Assembly: GCA_947502885.1 (NCBI GenBank)
Contig: CANNBP010000004.1
Coordinates: 62,001 to 126,000 of the forward strand
Direction: 5' to 3'
Source: an uncultured Aquimarina sp.
GTDB taxonomy: Bacteria; Bacteroidota; Bacteroidia; Flavobacteriales; Flavobacteriaceae
Length of the DNA: 64,000 nt
The translations under genes were made by a program, and so were the position numbers. Shown here in pieces: positions 42,884-51,379 of this stretch. Every line of letters begins with the position of its first letter. Positions within the stretch are counted from its first letter, which is position 1. Below the pieces are notes generated by a model. The model ran no database searches, was not told the DNA's origin, and was given only the letters and a program-made list of their open reading frames with translations.

Positions 42884-45109
42884 TTAATAACAATCTGTCT
42901 TGATTTGATTCTTATTCTCAAAATCACTCAAAGGCCTGTTTAGCTTAATTTGCACTATTTTTTCCAAAATTTCCAAAACATCATTCTGCATCAATAACGA
43001 ACCACAAATTAACACATTGCCTCCTAATTCAAGTTCTCTTGCTATTAAATCTGATTTTTTCAAAATCAGATCCTGGACATATTCTTTTCTTCCTTCTTGT
43101 GAATAAGCTATTGTAAAACTTGATAACTTCTTTTTTAAGAATACATCTTCTATGATATCTTTATAAAGTGCGAAAGAGTCTCTTGTGCGTCCACCCCAAA
43201 ACAAATGGGTTGCTATACAATTTGTATTTTGATCGAGCATACCCAAAAAAGGAGCAATCCCAGTGCCATTAGCAATAAGGATAACAGATTTTTTTACTTC
43301 AACAGAAGACGATGTGTTGTAATTAGGAAAATGAAAACCAGTATTATTCTTTACTCTAGCACTAATTGAGTCTCCAACATTTAATTGACTTAAAAAAGAT
43401 GAGCACAATCCTAAATCATGTTTTTTTACACATAACAAGATATCATTACCCATTCTTGCTACAGAATACAAACGTTCTTTTTCTTCTTTCTTAGGTTGTA
43501 TTGACAGCAAATCTCCTGATTCGAATTTGATTCTTTTTTTGGGTTTAATACGTATTAAAAAAGTATCATCTTCATTTAGTCTTGAACGTTCTTTGATCTT
43601 AAAAAGCTTTGTTTTAGATAATTCAGCTTTTTTCAACTCTGTCTTTAGTTTAAGAGAAATTCCTAGTTGATTGCTCCAATTTTGAGCCCAATCTTGAAAC
43701 GCTTCTACCGACTGCTCATTTATCTTATATAAGGGTAACAAAGGTTTAAAAGTGGGTAAACCATGAAGTAACGCATCAACTTTTATTGCATATTGACAAT
43801 ATTTGGGATATTGAAACGAACCAAATCCAACAACCGAAAACCGTATCTCTTGATTTTGATACACTTGATTGCAAAGTTTTTCAAATTTTCGTGAATTAGT
43901 TGTTGCTTCTCCATCTCCATAAGTAGCTGTTAACACAACAATATACTTTGCTCTTTTAAAGTGGGTGTATGCATTTAATTCAGTCATAAAGACGCTTTGC
44001 TTTTCTTCAATTAATGCATTGTAAAGCATTCTAGCAAAACCAAAAGTACTTCCGGTTTCAGAACCAACTAAAATAATATATTCACATTCATCTTTGTTCT
44101 TTGTATCCGATAGTGACACATTTACCTTTTTAAGATAACGGCGCAAGGTCATTATAAAACCAGAATATATAAAAAACAAGATAGAACAACTTGCCAGCAA
44201 CAATATAATAGACCACAAAATACTACCTTCTCCAGTGTGCAAAACAAAGCTTAAACGTGCCGCTAACATAGTAAAAGGGTAATTAATCTCACTAACTATG
44301 ACTCTGCTATATTGATTTACCAATAGCTCTTTATCTTTTAGTTCTATTTGATAATAGTCCTCTTCTTCATCAGAAAAAGGAAAAGAAACTTTACGCACAT
44401 CGGTTAACAAGGTAGTCTCAAAAATTGAAGCCTTATTCTTTGGTGATTTGACCATACCATTACCTTGATTGTTTATATCATGTTTAATAGTAGTTGATGG
44501 TAATAGTGAAAACTTTTCTGCAGAGAGATACACCCCTGTTGTGGCAATTATCAAAATTGGCAGTAAAAACCATCGACTCAAAATAACATGAAACTGTTGT
44601 TCTAAATACTCTTTATGAACTTTTGAAAAAAAACGTTTGATACCACCTTGTCTTTTGATAATGAGAAAAATTCCGGTTACTACGATTAAACAAAGTAAAA
44701 AGGAAATAAACCCTACAAAAAAACGACCTATACTTTTTAAAAACAGCGAGCGATGAAGATTTCTTGCAAACTCAAATATTATAGCCTTGTCTCTAGGCTT
44801 TCCTAGTTTCTCTCCAGTTGCTGGATTGACATAGATAAGTTCACTATCTCCTTCTTTGGTAATTACCGATGCCATCACGAAGTAATTTGCATCAACCTCC
44901 AAAGTTAATACCTCATCGTATTCTTCTTGTAATACCGAGATTGTTTGTGACAATGAAACTTTTTCAGTTTTATCAATCGCATAAGGTTCAATTGCTTCTG
45001 AAATAGGTTCGAATGCCAAAATTATACCCGTAACCGATGCTATAATCAAAAAAAGAGAAGAAGATATAGCCAATAACAAATGGCTATATCTCCATATAGA
45101 AATACTCAT
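42884..45109 (-). CDS. PepSY-transmembrane, flavodoxin and NAD(P)H reductase fusion
   Basis: 741 residues. A PepSY_TM part has four membrane helices (about 8-35, 130-155, 175-200, 300-325) and periplasmic PepSY loops. The flavodoxin domain starts at about 345 ('YIILVGSETGSTFGFAR'). The ferredoxin-NADP reductase part has 'ERLYSVARMG' and 'VILIANGTGIAPFLGML'. Family knowledge: PepSY_TM proteins such as FoxB reduce siderophores in the periplasm, and the flavodoxin-FNR part would supply electrons from NAD(P)H. I infer a membrane ferric or haem-linked reductase. It is last in the leftward iron operon, 13 bp after DUF2271. Confidence 0.9.
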   Translation of the reverse strand: MSISIWRYSHLLLAISSSLFLIIASVTGIILAFEPISEAIEPYAIDKTEKVSLSQTISVLQEEYDEVLTLEVDANYFVMASVITKEGDSELIYVNPATGEKLGKPRDKAIIFEFARNLHRSLFLKSIGRFFVGFISFLLCLIVVTGIFLIIKRQGGIKRFFSKVHKEYLEQQFHVILSRWFLLPILIIATTGVYLSAEKFSLLPSTTIKHDINNQGNGMVKSPKNKASIFETTLLTDVRKVSFPFSDEEEDYYQIELKDKELLVNQYSRVIVSEINYPFTMLAARLSFVLHTGEGSILWSIILLLASCSILFFIYSGFIMTLRRYLKKVNVSLSDTKNKDECEYIILVGSETGSTFGFARMLYNALIEEKQSVFMTELNAYTHFKRAKYIVVLTATYGDGEATTNSRKFEKLCNQVYQNQEIRFSVVGFGSFQYPKYCQYAIKVDALLHGLPTFKPLLPLYKINEQSVEAFQDWAQNWSNQLGISLKLKTELKKAELSKTKLFKIKERSRLNEDDTFLIRIKPKKRIKFESGDLLSIQPKKEEKERLYSVARMGNDILLCVKKHDLGLCSSFLSQLNVGDSISARVKNNTGFHFPNYNTSSSVEVKKSVILIANGTGIAPFLGMLDQNTNCIATHLFWGGRTRDSFALYKDIIEDVFLKKKLSSFTIAYSQEGRKEYVQDLILKKSDLIARELELGGNVLICGSLLMQNDVLEILEKIVQIKLNRPLSDFENKNQIKTDCY

Positions 45110-45122
45110 TATATATCAAATA

Positions 45123-45611
45123 TTACTGTGGTATCAAGCGTATATAACGAATGAATCCTTTACCTTCTCTCTTACTCTTCACTGTCTCTGAGGTAAGTTC
45201 AAATTGGACATCATCTTTATAATATTCTTGATCCTCTACAGCGGTTTCAAAACGAATACTATATCCTGTATCAATTTTATTCTTGGGGATTTTAAGAACG
45301 CGAACAGTACGTTCCCCTCCACTCACCGTTTCTCCAGATATGGCATCAATATTAGACCTGGTTTTTCCGTAAAAATTCCACCATTCTGGAATATCATGAT
45401 ACCAATCTTCATCTTGCCCTTGAACATATAAAGTTGATTCATACTCTCCTTTTGGATTCAGTAAAGAAACAATTACATATGCCCCTTCTCCAGTATAATT
45501 GGTCATTTGTATCATACATTTATATGTATTAATTTCTGATGGCTTCACAAAACCAACAGTTACAAATACGAATAGAATAAATGCAGAAATTATTTTAAAA
45601 ACTGTTTTCAT
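45123..45611 (-). CDS. DUF2271 family periplasmic protein
   Basis: 162 residues. A signal segment (about 1-22) precedes 'YKCMIQMTNYTGEGAYVIVSLLNPKGEYESTLYVQG', 'WYHDIPEWWNFYG' and 'VDAISGETVSGGERTVRVLKIPK'-like blocks. DUF2271 proteins are found beside PepSY_TM reductases in many bacteria; their biochemical role is unknown. A periplasmic electron or ligand-handling part for the reductase is inferred from the constant pairing. Confidence 0.85.
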   Translation of the reverse strand: MKTVFKIISAFILFVFVTVGFVKPSEINTYKCMIQMTNYTGEGAYVIVSLLNPKGEYESTLYVQGQDEDWYHDIPEWWNFYGKTRSNIDAISGETVSGGERTVRVLKIPKNKIDTGYSIRFETAVEDQEYYKDDVQFELTSETVKSKREGKGFIRYIRLIPQ

Positions 45612-45613
45612 AA

Positions 45614-47014
45614 TTATTTTAGAAAATTGAGCGCTACATTGCGCTTTTGTAATTGTTCATTTTCTACTGCTAAATCGTAAACAGATTCTTTGTAACCTGT
45701 TTTTATTGATTTATCAGCCCCGATAGAAATTAAATACTTTAATATATCCTCGTTTTGAGCTTTCATTGCTGCAATATGTAAAGCTGTATTTCCTTCTTTA
45801 TTCTTTGCATTGATAGGAATATTATCATTCTTGATTCTTTTCAACAAAGTCAAATTGTTCTTTTTTACAACCAAATGATACAAAGTATTTCCGCTTTTTT
45901 GTTCTTCAAAGAAGTTAAACCCATTTTTGATTAAAACGGCTAGTTTTTCGTCAAATACTTCAGGTTTTTGAGGGTTGAAAACTTCAACAAGATAATATGC
46001 CAAATTGTTACCATTTTTATCCTTAATAGAAACATCTGCTCCATTATCCAATAAAAAACTTACTATATCCACAGAGTTTCTTGCTATTGCATTTATCAAA
46101 GCCGATTTTCCATCTTTGTTTTTTTGATTGATATCAACTCCATTAGATATGAAATACTCTAAAACATCAATATCTTTAGCTTTATACGCCAAAGCGTGTA
46201 GAGGTGTTTCTCCATTTTTGGTGGTAACATTTATGTCTATTCCTAGCTTTTCTAAATACAGAAATGTTTCTATTGGATTTGAATGCCCTCTTGTACCTTG
46301 ACTTGCAAACAACATTGCATTTCCTCCTTTCTTATTCAATCCTTTATAAATAACTCCTTTTTTTATCAAAGTATCCAAAAACTCAATGTTACCTCTTTTC
46401 GCCGCATAGTTAAATATTCCATTACCATGATCATCAACACTATGCAGATCTATTCCTTTGGATATAAAATATTCAACTAACGCATAATCTTTAACAAATG
46501 GAGCCACCAAAAGCAAAGCATTAGCACCGTCGTGGCTTTTTTCTTTGGTAATATTGGCCCCGTTAGCAATGCAAAAATCATATAGTTTAGTATCTAGTTG
46601 CCCCGTAACGGCTGCAAAATTTAATAATGAATATCCATGACTATCAACAACATCAGTCTTTGCGCCTTTATCAACTAAAAATTGCATCATTTCTAAATTA
46701 CCTCTATAAGCCGCCCAAAAAATATAGGTTCTACCATCATGTGTCAATTTATTAACGTAGTTGCCCTTTTTAGAAAGCAGATGTTTTATGGTTTTATTAT
46801 CAACGCGCTCTATAAATGCCCATGAAACAGCGTCAAAGAAAAACTTGTTCAGCTCTGTTACATCATGACCTTCACTAATTTTTTGTTCTATATCTTCTAT
46901 CGTAGGGTTTGATTTCCAATATGCTCTTTCTAAAAAAATATTTTCCTTTTGAGAAAATACAATGCTTGTAAACATTACTAAACCAAAGCAAAGTATTTTT
47001 TGTATGTATATCAT
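45614..47014 (-). CDS. secreted ankyrin-repeat protein
   Basis: 466 residues. A signal peptide (about 1-21, VFSQ) precedes roughly 11 ankyrin repeats with the usual 'G-x-TxLHxAA' forms ('NGETPLHALAYKAKD', 'KDGKSALINAIARNS', 'EGNTALHIAAMKAQ'). Secreted ankyrin proteins form binding scaffolds. Its place between DUF6607 and DUF2271 with 2-4 bp gaps says it serves the same iron/haem process, perhaps as a periplasmic adaptor. I know of no assigned function. Confidence 0.9.
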   Translation of the reverse strand: MIYIQKILCFGLVMFTSIVFSQKENIFLERAYWKSNPTIEDIEQKISEGHDVTELNKFFFDAVSWAFIERVDNKTIKHLLSKKGNYVNKLTHDGRTYIFWAAYRGNLEMMQFLVDKGAKTDVVDSHGYSLLNFAAVTGQLDTKLYDFCIANGANITKEKSHDGANALLLVAPFVKDYALVEYFISKGIDLHSVDDHGNGIFNYAAKRGNIEFLDTLIKKGVIYKGLNKKGGNAMLFASQGTRGHSNPIETFLYLEKLGIDINVTTKNGETPLHALAYKAKDIDVLEYFISNGVDINQKNKDGKSALINAIARNSVDIVSFLLDNGADVSIKDKNGNNLAYYLVEVFNPQKPEVFDEKLAVLIKNGFNFFEEQKSGNTLYHLVVKKNNLTLLKRIKNDNIPINAKNKEGNTALHIAAMKAQNEDILKYLISIGADKSIKTGYKESVYDLAVENEQLQKRNVALNFLK

Positions 47015-47018
47015 CTTT

Positions 47019-47927
47019 TTATTTTTTTACAAAAGACTCTATTACCTTAGAAATATCATTTTCTTGAGAATAATCTTCTGAGAATAAGTGCTTGTATAGT
47101 GCTTTATTGTCTACTTTGGTTTCTAAAGAAAGAGTCGTATTTCTACCATAAACTTCATCCCATTTTTGACGAACCAAAGCCCATTTTTCATTATTCTTTT
47201 TCCACCAATCACTTGCTGCTTTACATCTACTATCCTCAACTTTCAAATAGGTATTATATCCTTTTTCTTTTGCTAAAATGATGTCTTCTTTCCCTTTTTC
47301 TCTAATTACCTTGGTATTATCCTGATCATGCACCCATCCTTCATTTGTAATTTCATGTCTATTACCTCTTTCTGTTACATTATAATCATTCCTTTTCGTG
47401 TATTCTCGTCTTGGTAGTGGAGCATCTGTCGTATTTTCCCAAAAACTTCTTCCATCAACATGTACCCATGTAGCAGAACCTTCATAACGAGGGCTATCAT
47501 CAACTTGATACACTTTTTGTGTCCATTGCCCCTTTACATCATCTTTTGTTTTTTGTTCAAAGTTCCAAACATTATCTCCATTAAACATGTAAAAATCTGT
47601 ATTCTCATATATCCAGTCTTGTCTCCAATGTTTTACGATATGAGGTTCGGTAGGTTTCCCGACTTGTAACAAATGTTGAATCGAAATTTTGTCATTCTTA
47701 TCAACAACCAGTTCCGCCCATTCTAAAGCAGTTGCTATTTTGGTTTTAGAAGGTTTATAGAGAGAATCCTTACTATATTGAAAAGTTTCTGTAAAATTAA
47801 AGGTTACTTCATAACAGCCGCACATTTTTTTTATAGCATCGCTATCTTGTTTTTGCTTGTTGTTCTCTTGTGCATTTACTGTAAACACTATAAAAAATGT
47901 TAATAGGGTATAAAATGTTGTTTTCAT
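47019..47927 (-). CDS. DUF6607 family secreted protein
   Basis: 302 residues. A signal peptide (about 1-19, VNAQ) leads to 'CGCYEVTFNFTETF', 'EWAELV', 'KHWRQDWIYENTDFYMFNGDN' and 'YEGSATWVHVDGRSFWENTTDAPLPRREYTKR'. The Trp-rich pattern is that of DUF6607, a family found with iron-acquisition genes in Gram-negative bacteria. Its role is unknown. It is the first gene of the leftward operon, directly behind the divergent promoter. Confidence 0.85.
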   Translation of the reverse strand: MKTTFYTLLTFFIVFTVNAQENNKQKQDSDAIKKMCGCYEVTFNFTETFQYSKDSLYKPSKTKIATALEWAELVVDKNDKISIQHLLQVGKPTEPHIVKHWRQDWIYENTDFYMFNGDNVWNFEQKTKDDVKGQWTQKVYQVDDSPRYEGSATWVHVDGRSFWENTTDAPLPRREYTKRNDYNVTERGNRHEITNEGWVHDQDNTKVIREKGKEDIILAKEKGYNTYLKVEDSRCKAASDWWKKNNEKWALVRQKWDEVYGRNTTLSLETKVDNKALYKHLFSEDYSQENDISKVIESFVKK

Positions 47928-47956
47928 TATATCACTTATTGATTAAAATTCTGGTG

Positions 47957-47964
47957 CAAAAATA
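47957..47964 (-). promoter_or_regulatory. -7 box TATTTTTG of the leftward iron operon
   Basis: A perfect TAnnTTTG on the minus strand, 30 bp before the DUF6607 ATG. The matching -33 region falls inside the palindrome at 47972-47992. Confidence 0.65.
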
Positions 47965-47971
47965 ATTATTT

Positions 47972-47992
47972 TTATTTATTCTAAATAAGAAT
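47972..47992. promoter_or_regulatory. Fur-like operator between divergent iron operons
   Basis: Two overlapping perfect inverted repeats, TTATTTA-TTC-TAAATAA (47972-47988) and ATTCT-AAATA-AGAAT (47978-47992), sit midway between two face-to-face -7 boxes. The AT-rich 7-n-7 form resembles Fur sites in this phylum. It covers both -33 regions, so one repressor could silence both operons when iron is plentiful. Confidence 0.65.
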
Positions 47993-47998
47993 TATGTA

Positions 47999-48006
47999 TA
48001 TATTTG
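47999..48006 (+). promoter_or_regulatory. -7 box TATATTTG of the rightward receptor operon
   Basis: A perfect TAnnTTTG followed by CAC. Transcription should start near 48012, 26 bp before the receptor ATG. Confidence 0.7.
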
Positions 48007-48037
48007 CACTTTATTAAGAATCATTATAAATAAAAAA

Positions 48038-50125
48038 ATGACTTACAAGTTTCTGAGAATTACTCTTTTATTTTTTTGCGCTACGGCAATCACGTATTCT
48101 CAAAAAGCAAATACTATTGATAGTACAGCAGTTACAGAAATATCTGAAGTTGTTGTAACGGCTACAAGAACCCCTCGCCAATTATCCTCATTACCACTTC
48201 CAGTAACATTGGTTTCAAAAAAGAAAATTCTACAATCTGGCAGCATACGTTTAAACGAGATTTTACCAGAACAAACTGGTCTTATAACTGTTGCAGATCA
48301 AAGTGGTTTTGAAGGTATTCAAATTCAAGGGATTGCATCTGACTATATACTCATACTTATCGATGGCGTTCCGCTTGTTGGTAGAAGATCAGGAAACTTT
48401 GATTTAAGCAGACTTACAGTCGGTAATATTAAACAAATTGAGGTAGTAAAAGGTCCGTCAAGTAGTTTATATGGTTCTGAAGCCATGGGAGGTGTAATTA
48501 ATATCATAACAGAAAAACCAACAACAGAAAAAATATCCGGAAATGCCTCATACAGAATTGGAAGTTATACACAACAGGATATGAATCTTGAAATTGGACA
48601 ACAACTTAAAAAACTACGATATTCCTTTTTTGCCAATCGTTTCTCCAGTGAAGGTTATGATCTAAATACTGATGTTACAGGAAATACAGTGGATCCTTTT
48701 GAAAACTATACAATTAATGGGCAAATTTACTACGACCTAAGTAAAAAACTTTCCTTATTCTCATCTACTAGGTTTTACAACCAAATTCAAGATAGCGAGC
48801 TAATAGATAATGACATTAGACACTTAGGTACTAATGAAGAAAACGAATGGAATTCTCATCTTAAACTGGATCATATTTGGAATAAAAAACTCACTACTGT
48901 CTATGAAGTATATTACACCAACTATCAGGCAGAAGAAAAATTAACCTCATCAAATACACAAGAGGTACTTCAAGATTCTTACTTTAATCAAAAACTGGTA
49001 CGTCCAGAGGTACGAGGGACATACTCATTTAAAAACAATAGCAAGATAACTTCTGGAATAGGTTTTCAATACGATGCTTTGGATCGCACGTTTATAGAGG
49101 AGAAAATAGATTTCACTTCGCAATATATCTATACTCAATACGACTTTACTCCTGTAGAACGTCTTAATATAATTGCTGGGGCTCGGTTTGATAATCATTC
49201 TGAATACAGTAATCAATTGAGTCCAAAACTAGCGCTTAGATATAAAATCACAAGCGAAATTTCGGCTAAAGCATCTATTGGCTATGGATTTAAAGCTCCC
49301 GATTTTAGACAATTATACTTCGATTTCACCAATTCTACCGTAGGTTATACTGTTTTAGGTTATAATGTAGCTGTTGATAAACTTGAAGAGTTACAATCTC
49401 AAGGGCAAATTCAAAGTATAATAGCATCAGAAAACGAATTTCAAAATCCTTTAAAAGCAGAAAGCTCTGTTGGTTATAATGTTGGGGTAACTTATAAAAG
49501 AGGAGCCTGGAATACAGAATTAAATCTATTTAGAAACGACCTTAAAAACTTTATACAAACCAAGGTCATTGCAAGAAAAACAAATGGTCAAAACGTTTTT
49601 AGTTATACAAACATTGACGAAAGTTATACAACAGGTATAGAACTTAATACTTCATTAAAGCTATTAAAAAACATTGATATCAGTGGTGGCTACCAACTAT
49701 TGTTTGCCTACAATAAAGAAAAAGAAAAAGCCATTAAAAATAGAGAAATATTCGTTAGAAATCCAGAAACTAACGAAACAGTTGCTTTAGAAAGATCCGA
49801 TTATTTTGGTCTTATAAATCGATCCCGACATAACGCAAATTTCAAAGTTTTTTACGATATCCCTTCTGCTAAAACCAATATCAACATTAGGTTATTATAT
49901 CGAAGTAAGTATGGACTATATGACACGAATGGCAATTCTATTATAGACACCTATGACACCAGTTATGTTAATGGTTTTATAACCACAAACATTGCGACAA
50001 GTAAAACATTCTATGAAGATTTTACACTTCAAATCGGCGCAAATAACCTTTTTGATTATACCGATGAAAACATTCCTACGATGCCCGGTATCCAAGGGTA
50101 TGTAAAGCTTAATTATCAATTTTAA
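48038..50125 (+). CDS. TonB-dependent receptor of the haem/iron locus (BtuB/HmuR-like)
   Basis: 695 residues. A signal peptide (about 1-21, TYSQ) is followed by the TonB-box region and plug ('EVVVTATRTPRQLSSLP', 'IQGIASDYILILIDGVPL', 'VVKGPSSSLYGSEAMGGVINIIT') and a barrel ending 'YVKLNYQF'. There is no CarboxypepD_reg domain, so it is of the classical siderophore/haem type. An HmuY-like lipoprotein gene follows after 19 bp, which suggests haem or a related porphyrin as cargo. Confidence 0.92.
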   Translation: MTYKFLRITLLFFCATAITYSQKANTIDSTAVTEISEVVVTATRTPRQLSSLPLPVTLVSKKKILQSGSIRLNEILPEQTGLITVADQSGFEGIQIQGIASDYILILIDGVPLVGRRSGNFDLSRLTVGNIKQIEVVKGPSSSLYGSEAMGGVINIITEKPTTEKISGNASYRIGSYTQQDMNLEIGQQLKKLRYSFFANRFSSEGYDLNTDVTGNTVDPFENYTINGQIYYDLSKKLSLFSSTRFYNQIQDSELIDNDIRHLGTNEENEWNSHLKLDHIWNKKLTTVYEVYYTNYQAEEKLTSSNTQEVLQDSYFNQKLVRPEVRGTYSFKNNSKITSGIGFQYDALDRTFIEEKIDFTSQYIYTQYDFTPVERLNIIAGARFDNHSEYSNQLSPKLALRYKITSEISAKASIGYGFKAPDFRQLYFDFTNSTVGYTVLGYNVAVDKLEELQSQGQIQSIIASENEFQNPLKAESSVGYNVGVTYKRGAWNTELNLFRNDLKNFIQTKVIARKTNGQNVFSYTNIDESYTTGIELNTSLKLLKNIDISGGYQLLFAYNKEKEKAIKNREIFVRNPETNETVALERSDYFGLINRSRHNANFKVFYDIPSAKTNINIRLLYRSKYGLYDTNGNSIIDTYDTSYVNGFITTNIATSKTFYEDFTLQIGANNLFDYTDENIPTMPGIQGYVKLNYQF

Positions 50126-50144
50126 ATATCTAAATAAAGTCAAA

Positions 50145-51029
50145 ATGAAAAAAGTGAAATTTCTATTATTAACATTAAGTATCATATTTGCTTCTTGTAG
50201 TAGCGATGATGACACTAGTCCTATTGTAGAAGAAACTGCAGAATTCACAGTTAAAGAATTATCTTTAAACCAAGGACTCACTGGAGCTGATGTAACCATT
50301 ACTGGTACTGGGTTTCCTACTACCGCTAAAGATGTTAAGGTTACTTTTAACACCGTCGAAGCAGTAATAAAATCTATTAATAGTACTGTTATTATTGTAG
50401 CGGTTCCTGATAATGCAAAAACAGGAGATGTTACTGTAACTTATGATTCAAAAGTATTGAACGTTGGGGTTTTTACAGTCCTAGACCCTTTGATACAAAA
50501 TACTATTGAAAATCTTCATGCTCCCCAAACAGGTGGACAGGGACAACCAGTAGGTGGTCCATTTACCAAGTTTGATTTTGAAACCGGTAAAGAAACAACA
50601 AGCGAAACCGATTGGGATGTTGCATTTAGAGGAACTACTATCATAGTAAATGGTGGTGTTGTTTCGGGAACTGCTGATGAGCCTACTCGCAATGGTGATG
50701 TTGGTGTTGCAATAGCAACTGGGGTTTTTAATAGTATTACTACAGCAGAAGGGTTAAATTTCTCTCAAGATGCAGACGGGGCTTTAGCAATTACCACCGG
50801 AAGTGGAAATGGTTGGTATAACTATTCTGGTCCTCCAAGTCATTTAATTACACCAATTCCTGGAAAGGTACTTGTATTTAAAACTAGAAACGGAAACTAT
50901 GCTAAAATAGAAATATTAAGTTACTACAAGGATGCTCCTGCAAATCCAAATGTAATGACTGATGCTAGCCGTTACTTTACTTTCAAATATGTTTACAACC
51001 CAAACACAGGAGTTAAAAACTTTGAATAA
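50145..51029 (+). CDS. HmuY-like lipoprotein with N-terminal IPT/TIG domain
   Basis: 294 residues. A lipoprotein signal (lipobox FASC, followed by SSDDD, an outer-face export type signal in Bacteroidota) leads into an IPT/TIG domain (about 33-112: 'LNQGLTGADVTITGTGF') and a HmuY domain (about 115-294: 'TDWDVAFRGTTIIVNGG', 'SRYFTFKYVYNP'). HmuY of Porphyromonas captures haem for the receptor HmuR. Here the receptor is the gene upstream. Haem-binding His pairs cannot be confirmed; few His are present, so the ligand may differ. Confidence 0.88.
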   Translation: MKKVKFLLLTLSIIFASCSSDDDTSPIVEETAEFTVKELSLNQGLTGADVTITGTGFPTTAKDVKVTFNTVEAVIKSINSTVIIVAVPDNAKTGDVTVTYDSKVLNVGVFTVLDPLIQNTIENLHAPQTGGQGQPVGGPFTKFDFETGKETTSETDWDVAFRGTTIIVNGGVVSGTADEPTRNGDVGVAIATGVFNSITTAEGLNFSQDADGALAITTGSGNGWYNYSGPPSHLITPIPGKVLVFKTRNGNYAKIEILSYYKDAPANPNVMTDASRYFTFKYVYNPNTGVKNFE

Positions 51030-51192
51030 ACTCAAAAGACATCGTTTTGTAACAAAAAGTATGTTGTCATTAAAATGCCATAGTCAATGAATCATCATAC
51101 AAATTAGAGTAGTTTATTTAAAACGATACAATTGAAACATAAAAAGTTATAAGTTGAGTTTGTGTTAAATATTATAATTTAAAGTTTCAGTT

Positions 51193-51232
51193 CACCCCCA
51201 GAGTAATTAGCTTTGGGGGTGTATTTTTTTTT
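51193..51232 (+). terminator. strong terminator, 163 bp after the HmuY gene
   Basis: CACCCCCAGAG pairs with CTTTGGGGGTG over 11 bp (one G-U) around a 7-nt loop, followed by T9. This is the most GC-rich stem in the area. Confidence 0.9.
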
Positions 51233-51335
51233 CACTTATCTAAACAACACCAAAGCGCATTATTTCAATAAGTACTTTTAAATAAAATTGCAACTAAATC
51301 TAGTTCAAAACCCGTTAATAATGAAAAATTCGGTT

Positions 51336-51365
51336 TTGACTTTTTTATAAGAAAACGTACCTTTT
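51336..51365 (+). promoter_or_regulatory. promoter of the secreted glutaredoxin-like gene
   Basis: TTG (51336-51338), 19-bp spacer, TACCTTTT (51358-51365; one mismatch to TAnnTTTG). The leader would be about 10 nt before the ATG at 51380. Confidence 0.55.
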
Positions 51366-51379
51366 TAGAAAAAAGAAGT

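Larger units (their letters stand above)
51030..51379. other. 350-bp gap after the HmuY gene
   Basis: It contains a long 3' region with no ORF I trust, the strong terminator at 51193-51232, and the promoter of the glutaredoxin-like gene at 51336-51365. The 163 bp between the hmuY stop and the hairpin could be a long 3' UTR or a separate small RNA. I see no clear promoter inside it. Confidence 0.5.

Noticed and set aside
49916..50353. 145-residue minus-strand ORF across the receptor/HmuY junction
   Set aside because: Covers the ends of two convincing genes on the other strand.
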